64,000 nucleotides of DNA from Bacteroides fluxus YIT 12057 (lineage in GTDB: Bacteria; Bacteroidota; Bacteroidia; Bacteroidales; Bacteroidaceae): positions 1 to 64,000 of the forward strand of contig NZ_GL882623.1 in assembly GCF_000195635.1 (NCBI RefSeq), given 5' to 3'. The notes below the pieces were generated by a model. It worked only from the letters and a program-made list of their open reading frames with translations, made no database searches and was not told where the DNA came from. A program made the translations under genes and the position numbers. Below are positions 44,895 to 54,072 of this stretch, in pieces. The first letter of the stretch is position 1. Each line of letters opens with the position of its first letter.

Positions 44895-45380
44895 TTACTT
44901 TTCCAATTTGATACCTATATCATTAAGCCCTTGCAGGGTTTCGTCAGGCAATACATAAGCGATTTTGAAACGGTAGGTTCCGGATTTGTCGATTCGGATG
45001 CTTCCTGCAGGAACTGCTGTCTGGTATAGTCCGCCCCAGCCGTCACCTTTCCATATTCCTTCAGTATCGGCTAAGGCCAGTTGAATGGTGTCTGCCGGCA
45101 ATGAAACGCTGTCAGGAGAATCATAGCAGACGGACAGGGACAGATTTTGGTAAGGGTAGTTGTTTCGGTTGCGTACTTCCATAGATAGTTTGTAATACGT
45201 CAGTGAATCAGAGACGTTCACATTGAAATACAATGTATCTTTTCGCATCCAGCCTTCACTGGGAAGGGATTGGAAGGAATGATATACAGTCTGTTTGTCG
45301 CAAGCGCTTGACAGGCTTGCGACAAACAGCAGTATGATACCTTTCAGACAGATATTTCTATTCTTGGGCCGGTTTGTCAT
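44895..45380 (-). CDS. gldH: Gliding-motility-type lipoprotein GldH
   Basis: A 161-residue lipoprotein. The start at 45380 (MTNRPKNRNICLKGIILLFVASLSSACDKQ) gives a lipoprotein signal with SSAC, and an upstream in-frame ATG at 45605 lies inside the preceding gene. Conserved family features are VYHSFQSLPSEGWMRKDTLYFNV near the N-terminus and GTYRFKIAYVLPDETLQGLNDIGIKLEK at the end. GldH is found across Bacteroidetes, including non-gliding Bacteroides, so motility is not implied. It overlaps the upstream gene by 23 nt and ends the metF-holB-ricT-gldH run. Confidence 0.88.
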   Translation of the reverse strand: MTNRPKNRNICLKGIILLFVASLSSACDKQTVYHSFQSLPSEGWMRKDTLYFNVNVSDSLTYYKLSMEVRNRNNYPYQNLSLSVCYDSPDSVSLPADTIQLALADTEGIWKGDGWGGLYQTAVPAGSIRIDKSGTYRFKIAYVLPDETLQGLNDIGIKLEK

Positions 45381-46689
45381 TGGGGGTTGGTCTATCTCCT
45401 TGAGGTTTGGGTTTGTTGTTACGGGGCGGTCTGCGGTTATTGTTGCGTTGCGGACGTTCTCCCTGTCTTTGCTCCCTTTGTTTGGGCTGTTGCTCTCCTT
45501 GATTATTGGCTTGGATGGCAGCCGGTTGTTCACCTCCTTGGGGACGGTTACCGCTTTTTTTCTTTTTCTTGTTCCGGTTGTTGTTTTCATTGCCGTTGCC
45601 GCCATTTCTCTCGCCGCCGTTTCTGCCTTTGCGGTTGCGGTCGAAGCGGGTCAGGCTTTCCTGCTCCAGCAAGTCTACAGGCTTCTTGGGCTCGGTGCGG
45701 TGAGTTTCTTCGATGAGGCTATCCGGCTTGATGCCGCGTTTATTCAGTCCGATAATCTCGAATGCGCGTCTGCCGCTGATGGTTATCAGGTTGGCAGGAA
45801 TATGCTTGTCGGTTGAATACGTAATCTGATTGCTGAGTATATCTGCCTTGAAGAAAAAGAAACTGCCGTCTTTGGTTTCTAATTCGATTTCTTTGGAAGG
45901 CAGGCGCTTTTGTGCTTCCACGTAGCAATCGACCTCGTAGTTGAGACAGCATTTCAGTTTGGCACACTGTCCGGCCAATTTTTGAGGATTCAGTGAGATG
46001 TCCTGATAGCGGGCGGCACTGGTCGATACCGATACGAAAGAAGTCATCCAGGTTGCACAGCATAGTTCGCGCCCGCACGGCCCTATACCGCCAATGCGTC
46101 CGGCTTCCTGGCGGGCGCCGATCTGCTTCATTTCGATGCGCACGCGAAAAGCATCTGCCAATACTTTGATCAGTTGGCGGAAGTCCACACGTTCATCGGC
46201 AATGTAGTAGAAAATGGCTTTATTCCCGTCTCCCTGATATTCAACGTCACCGATTTTCATGTCAAGATTGAGGTTTAAGGCAATCTGACGGGCACGTATC
46301 ATGGTGGAATGTTCCCGGCTCTTTGCTTCGTTGTATTTATCCATGTCCACCGGTTTGGCTTTGCGGTAGATCCGTTTGATATCAGCTTCCGACTTGATAT
46401 TTGCTTTCTTCATTTGCAGTGGTACGAGACGCCCCGTAAGAGTGACCACGCCAATGTCATGACCGGGTGTAGCTTCTACTGCAACGATGTCCCCTTTCTC
46501 CAGGGGGATTTTATTGCTGTTACGGAAATAGCCTTTACGGGTATTTTTGAACTGAACTTCCACCATGTCGCTTTCTTCGGCATTGCCGGGAATGTCGGCG
46601 AGCCAGTCGTAGGTGTTCAGTTGCTTGTCTTGCCTGCCGCAACTTTTGCAGCAAAGACCTCCGCTTCCGTTATGTAGTTTAAATTCCAT
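45358..46689 (-). CDS. PSP1 domain protein, RicT (YaaT)-like
   Basis: A 443-residue cytoplasmic protein with the PSP1 core (about 50-320; GHDIGVVTLTGRLVP, VEYQGDGNKAIFYYIADERVDFRQL, GARQEAGRIGGIGPCGRELCC). Many Cys residues occur in clusters (LCCKSCG, GPCGRELCCATW, CAKLKCCLNY), which in RicT proteins ligate Fe-S clusters in the RicA-RicF-RicT complex. The C-terminal about 110 residues are low-complexity, rich in Asn, Arg, Gly, Lys and Gln, and probably disordered and RNA-binding. holB lies 6 bp upstream; the region is expressed as one unit with metF. Confidence 0.87.
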   Translation of the reverse strand: MEFKLHNGSGGLCCKSCGRQDKQLNTYDWLADIPGNAEESDMVEVQFKNTRKGYFRNSNKIPLEKGDIVAVEATPGHDIGVVTLTGRLVPLQMKKANIKSEADIKRIYRKAKPVDMDKYNEAKSREHSTMIRARQIALNLNLDMKIGDVEYQGDGNKAIFYYIADERVDFRQLIKVLADAFRVRIEMKQIGARQEAGRIGGIGPCGRELCCATWMTSFVSVSTSAARYQDISLNPQKLAGQCAKLKCCLNYEVDCYVEAQKRLPSKEIELETKDGSFFFFKADILSNQITYSTDKHIPANLITISGRRAFEIIGLNKRGIKPDSLIEETHRTEPKKPVDLLEQESLTRFDRNRKGRNGGERNGGNGNENNNRNKKKKKSGNRPQGGEQPAAIQANNQGEQQPKQREQRQGERPQRNNNRRPPRNNKPKPQGDRPTPNDKPAQE

Positions 46690-46695
46690 TCTTAT

Positions 46696-47826
46696 CTATT
46701 GTTTTAATAATACAATCATTTTCAGTGAAAAATCAAAGAATACCATGCGGGCATTCACATTTTGTTCAATATGTATCTGCGCTTCGCTCAGTTCGCCCAT
46801 GATACCCATGACATTCCGTTCATTGACGAACGGGGCAAACCGGGTGGCGAAGTTTTGTTCGGGCAAAGTCATATAGTTCATTTCCTTGCAATGCAGGTTG
46901 TAGATGAAGTTTTCCCGAATCATGCGTTGGCAGTATTCCAGGAAATTCTTCTGGCGTTCCCGCCCTATACTTGCAAGTTGTTCGCTCCACTGCTTCATTT
47001 CCCGTATTTTGCGTTGATAGGAGAGGCGCATCAGACTGACAAATAAGTTGAAGAACAACTCACTCTCTTCATTCAGGTGAATAGTTTCCAAGGCTTTGAC
47101 GAAATCTCCGTTGGCAAGATGGGCAATCGTGGTGCTGTCTCCTGCTGTTACCCCGTATTTCATTTGCAAGGCTTCTGCCACATGGCTCTCCTCGATCTTG
47201 GGGATATTGAAACGCTGTGTGCGACTGAGAATAGTGGGTAAAATCATTTCCGGAGTTTCGGAAACGAGCAGGAATATTGTCTTTTCGGGCGGTTCCTCCA
47301 GTAGCTTCAACAGTTTGTTGGCACAGGTCTGGTTCATTTTTTCAGGTTGCCATACGATGGTTACCTTATAACTGCCCTCGCTGGATTTCAGACTTAGTTT
47401 CCGGATGATCTCATCGCTTTCCTGGGCAAAGATTTGAGCCTGCTTGTTTTCTGCACCCATGTCTTCCAACCAATGGCTGAGGTAGAAATAGGGCGAGGTC
47501 AGCAGTTGCTGCCTCCATTGGGGGAGGAAGTCATTGCATACGGATACCTTTGGACTTTTGGCTTTGTTTATGATAGGAAATACGAAATGTACATCCGGGT
47601 GTACCAGTTTATTCCATTTCACACAAGAAGGACAAACGCCGCAGGCATCTGTTTCCGTATGGGCAGGACAACAGATATAACGGGCATACGCCAATGCCAG
47701 CGGGAGTTTGCCTACTCCGGCAGGCCCGCAGAATAATTGGGCGTGCGGTATGCGTCCTTCCTGCACTTCTTGTACAAGCCTTTGTTTGGCGGCTTCCTGT
47801 CCTATTATATCTTTAAAACTGAACAC
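46696..47826 (-). CDS. holB: DNA polymerase III delta-prime subunit
   Basis: Clamp-loader subunit, 376 residues. The AAA+ region has FKDIIGQEAAKQRLVQ, GPAGVGKLPLALAYARYI (the P-loop lysine is followed by Leu instead of Thr/Ser), a zinc module with four Cys (ICCPAHTETDACGVCPSC), and the sensor-like EKMNQTCANKLLKLLEEPPEKTIFLLVSE. Delta-prime is usually a stator that does not hydrolyse ATP, so the degenerate P-loop is in keeping. It lies between metF (52 bp away) and the ricT-like gene. Confidence 0.92.
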   Translation of the reverse strand: MFSFKDIIGQEAAKQRLVQEVQEGRIPHAQLFCGPAGVGKLPLALAYARYICCPAHTETDACGVCPSCVKWNKLVHPDVHFVFPIINKAKSPKVSVCNDFLPQWRQQLLTSPYFYLSHWLEDMGAENKQAQIFAQESDEIIRKLSLKSSEGSYKVTIVWQPEKMNQTCANKLLKLLEEPPEKTIFLLVSETPEMILPTILSRTQRFNIPKIEESHVAEALQMKYGVTAGDSTTIAHLANGDFVKALETIHLNEESELFFNLFVSLMRLSYQRKIREMKQWSEQLASIGRERQKNFLEYCQRMIRENFIYNLHCKEMNYMTLPEQNFATRFAPFVNERNVMGIMGELSEAQIHIEQNVNARMVFFDFSLKMIVLLKQ

Positions 47827-47878
47827 GATAATATAATTTGTTATTTAAGATTGAAGTTATTCGTTGACTATTGATCTT

Positions 47879-48832
47879 TCAATAAATCTGTTTGGCAACT
47901 TCCTTGATACTGTCTGTGGCTCCTACAGAGTAGAAGTGCAGACTTGGGACACCGTGAGCCATCAATTCTTTGCATTGTTGTACACACCATTCAATGCCTA
48001 CCTGTCGGGCTTCCGCATCGCTCTTGCATTTCAGGGCCTCTTTTGTCAGTTCCTCCGGTAAATCGACCTTGAAAGTCTTGGGCAGCATGCTGAGTTGCGA
48101 TAACTTTTTGAACGGTTTGATACCCGGAATGATAGGAATGGTAATGCCTTCTTTACGGGCACGTTCCACAAAATCAAAATATTTCCGGTTATCATAGAAA
48201 AGCTGGGTAACTGCATATTCGGCTCCGGTTTCCATTTTTTTCTTCAACCAGTAGATATCCGTATGTATATTCGGTGCTTCTTCATGTTTTTCGGGATAGC
48301 AGGCTACACCGTAAGAAAATGGAGTATTGGTTACTTTCATTTCAGAGCCATCTACAAAAATACCCTTATTGAAATTATTGATTTGTTCTTGTAGTTCGAT
48401 GGCATGATGGTAACCGTTTCCTTCGGGGGTGAACACTGACTCATGCTTGGCTTTATCACCACGTAATACAAGCAGGTCGGTAATGCCCAGGAATTGAAGG
48501 TCGAGTAACACATATTCCGTCTCTTCGCGGGTAAAGCCACTGCACAGAATGTGGGGAACCACCGTGATATTGTATTTGTTTTGGATGGCAGCGGCTACGG
48601 ATACAGTACCCGGACGGCGTCTCAACCGGTTACGTTGAAACAATCCGTTGCCAAGGTCCTTATAGACATATTCGCTGCGGTGTGTGGTGATATTGATGTA
48701 TTTAGGATCAAACTCCCGTAATGTATCTATGGTCTGGTACAGCTTTTCAATCCCGGTACCTTTTAATGGAGGCAATATCTCGAAAGAAAAAGCTGTTTTT
48801 TCGTTGCTGTTTATCAGGTCGATTACTCTCAT
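47879..48832 (-). CDS. metF: Methylenetetrahydrofolate reductase
   Basis: FAD-dependent reductase making 5-methyl-THF for methionine synthesis. The 317-residue TIM-barrel protein shows EKTAFSFEILPPLKGTG, YINITTHRSEY, VPHILCSGFTREE, DLLVLRGDK and AVTQLFYDNRKYFDFVERAR in the expected order. It is the promoter-proximal gene of a minus-strand operon with holB, ricT-like and gldH. metA, another methionine gene, is 2.3 kb away on the opposite strand. Confidence 0.96.
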   Translation of the reverse strand: MRVIDLINSNEKTAFSFEILPPLKGTGIEKLYQTIDTLREFDPKYINITTHRSEYVYKDLGNGLFQRNRLRRRPGTVSVAAAIQNKYNITVVPHILCSGFTREETEYVLLDLQFLGITDLLVLRGDKAKHESVFTPEGNGYHHAIELQEQINNFNKGIFVDGSEMKVTNTPFSYGVACYPEKHEEAPNIHTDIYWLKKKMETGAEYAVTQLFYDNRKYFDFVERARKEGITIPIIPGIKPFKKLSQLSMLPKTFKVDLPEELTKEALKCKSDAEARQVGIEWCVQQCKELMAHGVPSLHFYSVGATDSIKEVAKQIY

Positions 48833-48885
48833 TTCTTTTTTCGTTATCTTTGTCTGATTGGCAAAAATCTTGCGTACATTGGGAA

Positions 48886-48917
48886 CAAAAATACGAAAAA
48901 GAAATGAGAAATGCAGA
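48886..48917 (-). promoter_or_regulatory. Possible promoter of the metF operon
   Basis: On the minus strand TATTTTTG (48893-48886) matches TAnnTTTG, with a weak TCTG-like -33 element 20 nt upstream (48917-48914). The metF ATG follows about 54 nt downstream. Confidence 0.35.
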
Positions 48918-48928
48918 AACAGAGGCTA

Positions 48929-50818
48929 TTATTCTTTGATACAGCGGATAGAAAGGGCTTTATAGTAATCTTGGTTGGTGACCAGGGTTCCGTTTGAAAC
49001 GAATTTGTCTTCCTCGCCGATGAAGAAAACGGTTTGTTCGGGAATGCTTTTTTTGCTTTCGTCCCAACTCCAGAAGCCTGTCATTTTATGGACACTATAG
49101 TGTTTCCCGTTGAACCACATTCCTACCGGATAGGCGTTGAACATGGTGAGGTTGTCTATAGGGGACACTTTACCTGCGGACAGTACTTCCCATTCGCCTG
49201 CTTTCAGCGAAGCGGCGCTTTCATTGGTGTACTTCCTTAATTGGTTCCAGTCGTCCTCTGAAGGGATTTTCCAGCCGGAGGGATTTAGTTTGCCGCTGAG
49301 TACGGCTTCCCCATTGTAGAAGTATATGTCGTAATTGGCAGGTTTGAAGTAACCGGCATCCTTACCCAAATTCGTTTGCCGGAGCAGTTTTTCTCCGGTC
49401 TGGTAAGCCGTTGCGCGAAGTTCTGCTTTCATCCAATATTGTGTACCTATCTTTACGATCGGATATTCTTCTAAAGTACCGTCTCTAAGGTCTCTCAAAG
49501 TGTAGCTTGCGACGTTGACGTTGATGGCATCCACGGTGTTTTCCAAAAGAATTTCTTTTTGGGCATTCAGGTAAAATTGGAGTATCGGGGTAGAATTCCC
49601 TTTCTGATAGCTGAAACTGTTTTTATTTGTATCCCAGCTTATTTTTCCTCCATTAATGGCTTCTTCCTGGTCTAAAAGTTGCAAGACGGTTCCCTGGCTC
49701 AGGTCCGTGTCTTCATTGTCTTGCACAGGATAGGCTACGATTGCCCTTGAGGTGAGGTTTTCCGATTGGAGATATTCCTTGCAAATTTCCGCTACAGGTT
49801 TTCCGCCGTTGTACACCCGGTAGATATTGGATTTTTTGAAGGATAAGGCGGACAGATGGATTGTGGCATATTCTTTTTGGTTGTCTGTGTTTTCATTGCT
49901 TCCGGTTTTCCAGTTGCTTATTTTGCCGATAATCCCTTGGAACGTGTTGCTGTTGGTTTGCATGGACGAGATGTTGATGGTATATTCCGTACTGCTTTCC
50001 AAGTCCAGGTCGGGTATGGCGCAACTGTATAGTTTGCCGTTCCATTCCATCGTGAAAGAATGTATGTCTGCATTGGCATTCTGAGGGATGATTACGATTT
50101 CTTTGCCGATTAGTGTGCCCTCCTCGATGCTCCATTTGCCAAAGGCGACAATGTCTGCCTCGCCATTAAAATCACTGAAAGTGTCATCCTGGAGATTATA
50201 GTTTGCCTGGGTCTTGAATCCGGTTGCAATGATTCTGGGGTTGGCTTTCAGCATGTCCTCTATTTTTTCATCTTGGCTGGGGGTAAGGGCTATCTTTATT
50301 TTGGCAAGCTTATGCCAGTATTCCAGTTCTACCGCTTTTGAACTGCTTTTCACCTTTGTTTTTTGGGCTATCAGGAAATCACTTTTTGAGTGTTTGAGAC
50401 TGTCGCTTTGGTCTTTTTCCACGAATACGGGAATTGTGGATGAACCTTCCGCTTTACCTTCCGGCCGATAGGGGTAATAACTGATAAAGTCTAAAGTTAA
50501 GTCACCTTCGGGATAGAATACGGCTTTTTCCGGTATCAACGTTGATTTGTCTCCGCATACAAGGCGTAGGTTGTCTATGTAAGGATTCTGTTCAATGCTT
50601 GAAGAAGTCAGGAATGCGAACAGCCCCGCTTCATCTCCTTTGTCAAAAGCCGTGTTGGTGGCTTTAGTGGACGTTTTTCCTATTTTAGTAGAGAAGGTAA
50701 TCGGTACGTTCCCTTCTTGGACTTCTTCGTTGATTTCGTTTACGCAGGCTATATTCCATAAAGAACAGCAAAATAACATTGCGGTGAAAGCAGCCGTGGA
50801 TAGAGTTTGTTTTTTCAT
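48929..50818 (-). CDS. Fimbrillin-like lipoprotein with C-terminal FISUMP domain
   Basis: A 629-residue surface protein. The signal ends in a lipobox-like NIAC (Cys near 25). Residues about 35-320 have the fimbrillin N-terminal pattern (PITFSTKIGKTSTKATNTAFDKGDEAGLFAF; KAVFYPEGDLTLDFISYYPYRP; VELEYWHKLAKIKIALT). The C-terminal about 190 residues resemble the Fibrobacter succinogenes major paralogous (FISUMP) domain (YPIVKIGTQYWMKAELRATAY; NPSGWKIPSEDDWNQL; ending ALSIRCIKE), which has a C-type-lectin-like fold. It stands alone on the minus strand, 4.4 kb from the pilus locus. It may be an adhesin or a tip-like subunit. The 338 bp upstream contain no gene. Confidence 0.78.
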   Translation of the reverse strand: MKKQTLSTAAFTAMLFCCSLWNIACVNEINEEVQEGNVPITFSTKIGKTSTKATNTAFDKGDEAGLFAFLTSSSIEQNPYIDNLRLVCGDKSTLIPEKAVFYPEGDLTLDFISYYPYRPEGKAEGSSTIPVFVEKDQSDSLKHSKSDFLIAQKTKVKSSSKAVELEYWHKLAKIKIALTPSQDEKIEDMLKANPRIIATGFKTQANYNLQDDTFSDFNGEADIVAFGKWSIEEGTLIGKEIVIIPQNANADIHSFTMEWNGKLYSCAIPDLDLESSTEYTINISSMQTNSNTFQGIIGKISNWKTGSNENTDNQKEYATIHLSALSFKKSNIYRVYNGGKPVAEICKEYLQSENLTSRAIVAYPVQDNEDTDLSQGTVLQLLDQEEAINGGKISWDTNKNSFSYQKGNSTPILQFYLNAQKEILLENTVDAINVNVASYTLRDLRDGTLEEYPIVKIGTQYWMKAELRATAYQTGEKLLRQTNLGKDAGYFKPANYDIYFYNGEAVLSGKLNPSGWKIPSEDDWNQLRKYTNESAASLKAGEWEVLSAGKVSPIDNLTMFNAYPVGMWFNGKHYSVHKMTGFWSWDESKKSIPEQTVFFIGEEDKFVSNGTLVTNQDYYKALSIRCIKE

Positions 50819-51156
50819 GTTATCATGTTTTGTGGAGGAATGACATTCATTCTCCGGTTGTACTCAGTAATTTAGTGTATCAAAATTTAGGATTGAGTAG
50901 AACCGAATTGGTATAAAAAAGTTGTTGTGCTTTCAGATGCTAATTATGGATGCCTCGCTTGGAGTCATGGTACTTTTCACTCTTTTGTTTATTGCACTAT
51001 TTGTCAAAAATGAAAGCAAATGTAGCTTTATATATCTATCCGGTAACTATAAATCAATAAAAACTTTTATAATTTATTTATCACACTCTGATTTTTTGTC
51101 TAACTTTACACGCTAAAATCGTAGATAGTAACACGTTAAACCATAGATATAAACTC

Positions 51157-52074
51157 ATGCCTTTAAATTTACCCGACAAGCTTCCTGCCATAGAGTTGCT
51201 GAAAGAAGAAAATATTTTTGTCATCGACAATTCTCGGGCAACCCGGCAAGATATCCGTCCGCTGCGTATTGTGATATTGAACCTGATGCCATTGAAGATT
51301 ACCACTGAGACGGATTTGGTCCGTTTATTGTCCAATACACCTCTTCAAGTGGAAATTTCTTTCATGAAAATAAAAAGTCATACCTCCAAAAATACGCCGG
51401 TAGAGCACATGAAGGCATTTTATACGGATTTTGATAAAATGCGCGGTGAGAAGTACGATGGTATGATCATCACCGGTGCTCCGGTAGAGCAGATGGACTT
51501 TGAAGAAGTGACCTATTGGAATGAAATTACTGAAATTTTTGATTGGGCCCGTACGCATGTCACTTCCACGCTTTATATTTGTTGGGCGGCTCAAGCCGGG
51601 CTGTATCATCATTATGGCATCCCTAAGTATGCTTTGGGCAGCAAGATGTTCGGTATCTTCGAACACCGTCCTTTGCTTCCTCTGCATCCCATTTTTCGTG
51701 GGTTCGATGATGTTTTTTATGTGCCCCACAGTCGGCATACGGAGGTACGGAAAGAAGACATCTTGAAAGTGCCGGAGCTGACCTTGCTTTCCGAATCGGA
51801 AGATTCCGGCGTCCATCTGGTGGTAGCCCGTGGGGGACGTGAGTTCTTTGTAACCGGCCATTCCGAATACTCCCCGTTGACGTTGGATACGGAGTACCGC
51901 CGCGACTTGGGCAAAGGCCTGCCCATTGAAATGCCGCGTAATTATTATGTAGATGACGATATGGAGAAAGGTGTCTTGGTGCGTTGGCGTGCGCATGCCA
52001 ATCTGTTGTTCTCCAATTGGCTGAATTATTTTGTATATCAGGAGACACCATATAATATCAATGAAATAGAATAA
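51157..52074 (+). CDS. metA: Homoserine O-acyltransferase (MetA type)
   Basis: First committed enzyme of methionine biosynthesis, activating homoserine with succinyl- or acetyl-CoA. The 305-residue protein has PLRIVILNLMPLKITTETDLVRLLSNTPLQVE, MIITGAPVEQMDFEEVTYW and the nucleophile in ICWAAQAGLYHHYG (Cys near 142), with the His/Glu pair in VTGHSEYSPLTLDTEY. Acetyl versus succinyl preference cannot be settled by eye. The leader after a weak TAACTTTA element is about 45 nt, too short for a riboswitch, and I see none. Confidence 0.95.
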   Translation: MPLNLPDKLPAIELLKEENIFVIDNSRATRQDIRPLRIVILNLMPLKITTETDLVRLLSNTPLQVEISFMKIKSHTSKNTPVEHMKAFYTDFDKMRGEKYDGMIITGAPVEQMDFEEVTYWNEITEIFDWARTHVTSTLYICWAAQAGLYHHYGIPKYALGSKMFGIFEHRPLLPLHPIFRGFDDVFYVPHSRHTEVRKEDILKVPELTLLSESEDSGVHLVVARGGREFFVTGHSEYSPLTLDTEYRRDLGKGLPIEMPRNYYVDDDMEKGVLVRWRAHANLLFSNWLNYFVYQETPYNINEIE

Positions 52075-52101
52075 ACTAGGGGCTGCAAGCCCGAACTGAA
52101 T

Positions 52102-54000
52102 ATGATAAAGCAACGTAAAATAGAACTGTTGGCTCCTGCCAAGAACTTAGAGTGTGGTATCGAAGCTATCAACCATGGGGCGGATGCGGTGTATATCGGT
52201 GCACCTAAGTTCGGTGCACGTGCTGCTGCCGTTAATTCTTTGGAAGATATTGCTGCTTTGGTGGTACATGCCCACCTGTATAATGCCCGTATTTATGTGA
52301 CGGTCAATACTATTTTGAAAGAAGAGGAGCTGGAGGAGACAGAGCGGATGATTTGGGAACTGTATCGTATCGGTGTGGATGCCCTGATAGTGCAAGATAT
52401 GGGGATTACGCGTCTGAATTTGCCGCCTATTCCGCTGCATGGCAGTACGCAGATGGATAACCGTACTCCCGAGAAGGTACGGTTCTTGGCAGATGCGGGT
52501 TTCAGGCAAGTGGTGCTGGCACGTGAACTTTCCTTGCAGGAGATACGCCGTATCCATGATGCATGTCCTGAAGTGCCGCTTGAAGTTTTTGTACATGGAG
52601 CACTTTGTGTCAGCTACAGTGGGCAGTGCTATGTCAGTCAGGCTTGTTTCGGACGTAGTGCCAACCGGGGAGAGTGTGCCCAGTTCTGTCGTCTGCCGTT
52701 CAATCTGGTGGATGCAGATGGTAAGACGCTTATGCGTAACAAGTATTTACTTTCCTTGAAAGATCTCAACCAGAGTGAAGTTTTGGAGAATTTGCTTGAC
52801 GCAGGGGCCTCTTCTTTGAAAATTGAAGGTCGTCTGAAAGATGTTACATATGTAAAGAATGTGACGGCCGCTTATCGTCGGCGGTTGGATGCCGTCTTTG
52901 CCCGTCGCAAGGAATATGTCCGGGCGTCTTCAGGTAGTTGCCGTTTTGACTTCAGCCCGCAACTGGACAAGAGTTTCAGCCGTGGATTTACCCATTATTT
53001 CTTACAGGGACGGGAGCGGGGTATTGCTTCATTCGATACTCCCAAGTCTCTGGGTGAAGAGATGGGGACCATGAAGGAGCAACGTGGAAATTATCTGATT
53101 GTAGCCGGAGTAAAACCTTTCCATAATGGAGACGGGGTTTGCTATTTGGACGAGCAGGGACGTTTGCAGGGTTTCCGCATCAACCGTGTGGATGGCAATA
53201 AACTTTATCCGGCAGGGGAGATACCTCGCATCCGGCCTCGTACCCGTCTGTACCGCAATTTTGACCAGGAGTTTGAACGTATTCTTACCCGTAAATCTTC
53301 TGAACGAAAGATTGGCATTGTTTGGGAATTGTGGGATACTTCTTTCGGCTTTGCCTTGTCGGCCACGGATGAGGATGACAACCGGGTTGTATTATCTTTC
53401 CCTTATCCGAGGGAGATGGCCCGTACGCCGCAGGAAGAGAATCTGTGTACCCAATTGTCCAGGTTGGGCAATACTCCTTTTGAAGTGAGTGACTCTTTGG
53501 CAGGCAAGGCATCCGGTGTTATCATTCGTTTTTCCGGTAACTGGTTCTTGCCTGCTTCTGTAATAGCTGACTGGCGTCGCCAGGTTATTGATAAATTGGT
53601 GGTTGCCCGTCGTGTAACCTATCGTCGTGAACTGGCTGTTTGGAAACCTACCGGACATGCTTTCCCTGCAACTGCTTTGACTTATTTGGGAAATGTGATG
53701 AATGATGCTGCCCGTAGTTTTTATTTGGAACATGGGTTGTCCTCCGTTGCTCCTGCTTACGAAAAGCAGGCGGTACCCGATGCGGTGCTTATGTTCTGCA
53801 AGCATTGTTTGCGTTATAGTATGGGCTGGTGTCCTACTCACCAGAAAGGTCATTCGCTTTATCGTGAACCTTATTATCTGGTGGGTACGGACGGGAAGCG
53901 CTTCCGTTTGAGTTTTGATTGCAAGAACTGTCAAATGAAAGTATATGGAGATGAAGGAGCTTTCTTTAATGAAGAACAAAGAATGAAAAATGAGGAATGA
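52102..54000 (+). CDS. U32 family protease-like / tRNA hydroxylation protein
   Basis: A 632-residue protein of the peptidase U32 family (YegQ/TrhP, RlhA relatives), members of which take part in tRNA or rRNA hydroxylation with a Cys-ligated iron site. Visible features are ELLAPAKNLECGIEAINHGADAVYIG at the N-terminus, the family signature EVFVHGALCVSYSGQCYVSQACFGRSANRGECAQFCR, LLSLKDLNQSEVLENLLDAGASSLKIEGRLKD, and a C-terminal Cys set (LMFCKHCLRYSMGWC, FDCKNCQMK). The last ten residues (NEEQRMKNEE) come from a junction repeat rather than the conserved fold. metA lies 27 bp upstream. Confidence 0.9.
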   Translation: MIKQRKIELLAPAKNLECGIEAINHGADAVYIGAPKFGARAAAVNSLEDIAALVVHAHLYNARIYVTVNTILKEEELEETERMIWELYRIGVDALIVQDMGITRLNLPPIPLHGSTQMDNRTPEKVRFLADAGFRQVVLARELSLQEIRRIHDACPEVPLEVFVHGALCVSYSGQCYVSQACFGRSANRGECAQFCRLPFNLVDADGKTLMRNKYLLSLKDLNQSEVLENLLDAGASSLKIEGRLKDVTYVKNVTAAYRRRLDAVFARRKEYVRASSGSCRFDFSPQLDKSFSRGFTHYFLQGRERGIASFDTPKSLGEEMGTMKEQRGNYLIVAGVKPFHNGDGVCYLDEQGRLQGFRINRVDGNKLYPAGEIPRIRPRTRLYRNFDQEFERILTRKSSERKIGIVWELWDTSFGFALSATDEDDNRVVLSFPYPREMARTPQEENLCTQLSRLGNTPFEVSDSLAGKASGVIIRFSGNWFLPASVIADWRRQVIDKLVVARRVTYRRELAVWKPTGHAFPATALTYLGNVMNDAARSFYLEHGLSSVAPAYEKQAVPDAVLMFCKHCLRYSMGWCPTHQKGHSLYREPYYLVGTDGKRFRLSFDCKNCQMKVYGDEGAFFNEEQRMKNEE

Positions 54001-54072
54001 AGAATTAAGCATGGGGAGTGAAGAGTTAAGAATGAAGAATGGGTGGCGGATGTTATTTTTCATTCTTTGTTC
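53974..54072. repeat. 18-bp inverted repeat spanning a gene junction
   Basis: GAACAAAGAATGAAAAAT (53974-53991) is exactly reverse-complemented at 54055-54072. Between them the sequence is built of AATGAAGAAT / AAGAATTAAG words. The left arm encodes the tail of the U32 protein, and the hairpin encloses the start region of the next gene (ATG 53990 or 54032). Confidence 0.8.

Noticed and set aside
45380..45605. Longer gldH starting at 45605
   Set aside because: The added 75 residues are an alternative-frame reading of the Asn/Arg/Lys-rich tail of the upstream gene and would bury the lipoprotein signal.
50819..51156. Riboswitch upstream of metA (SAM-type)
   Set aside because: No conserved multi-stem structure seen and the leader after the likely promoter is only about 45 nt.
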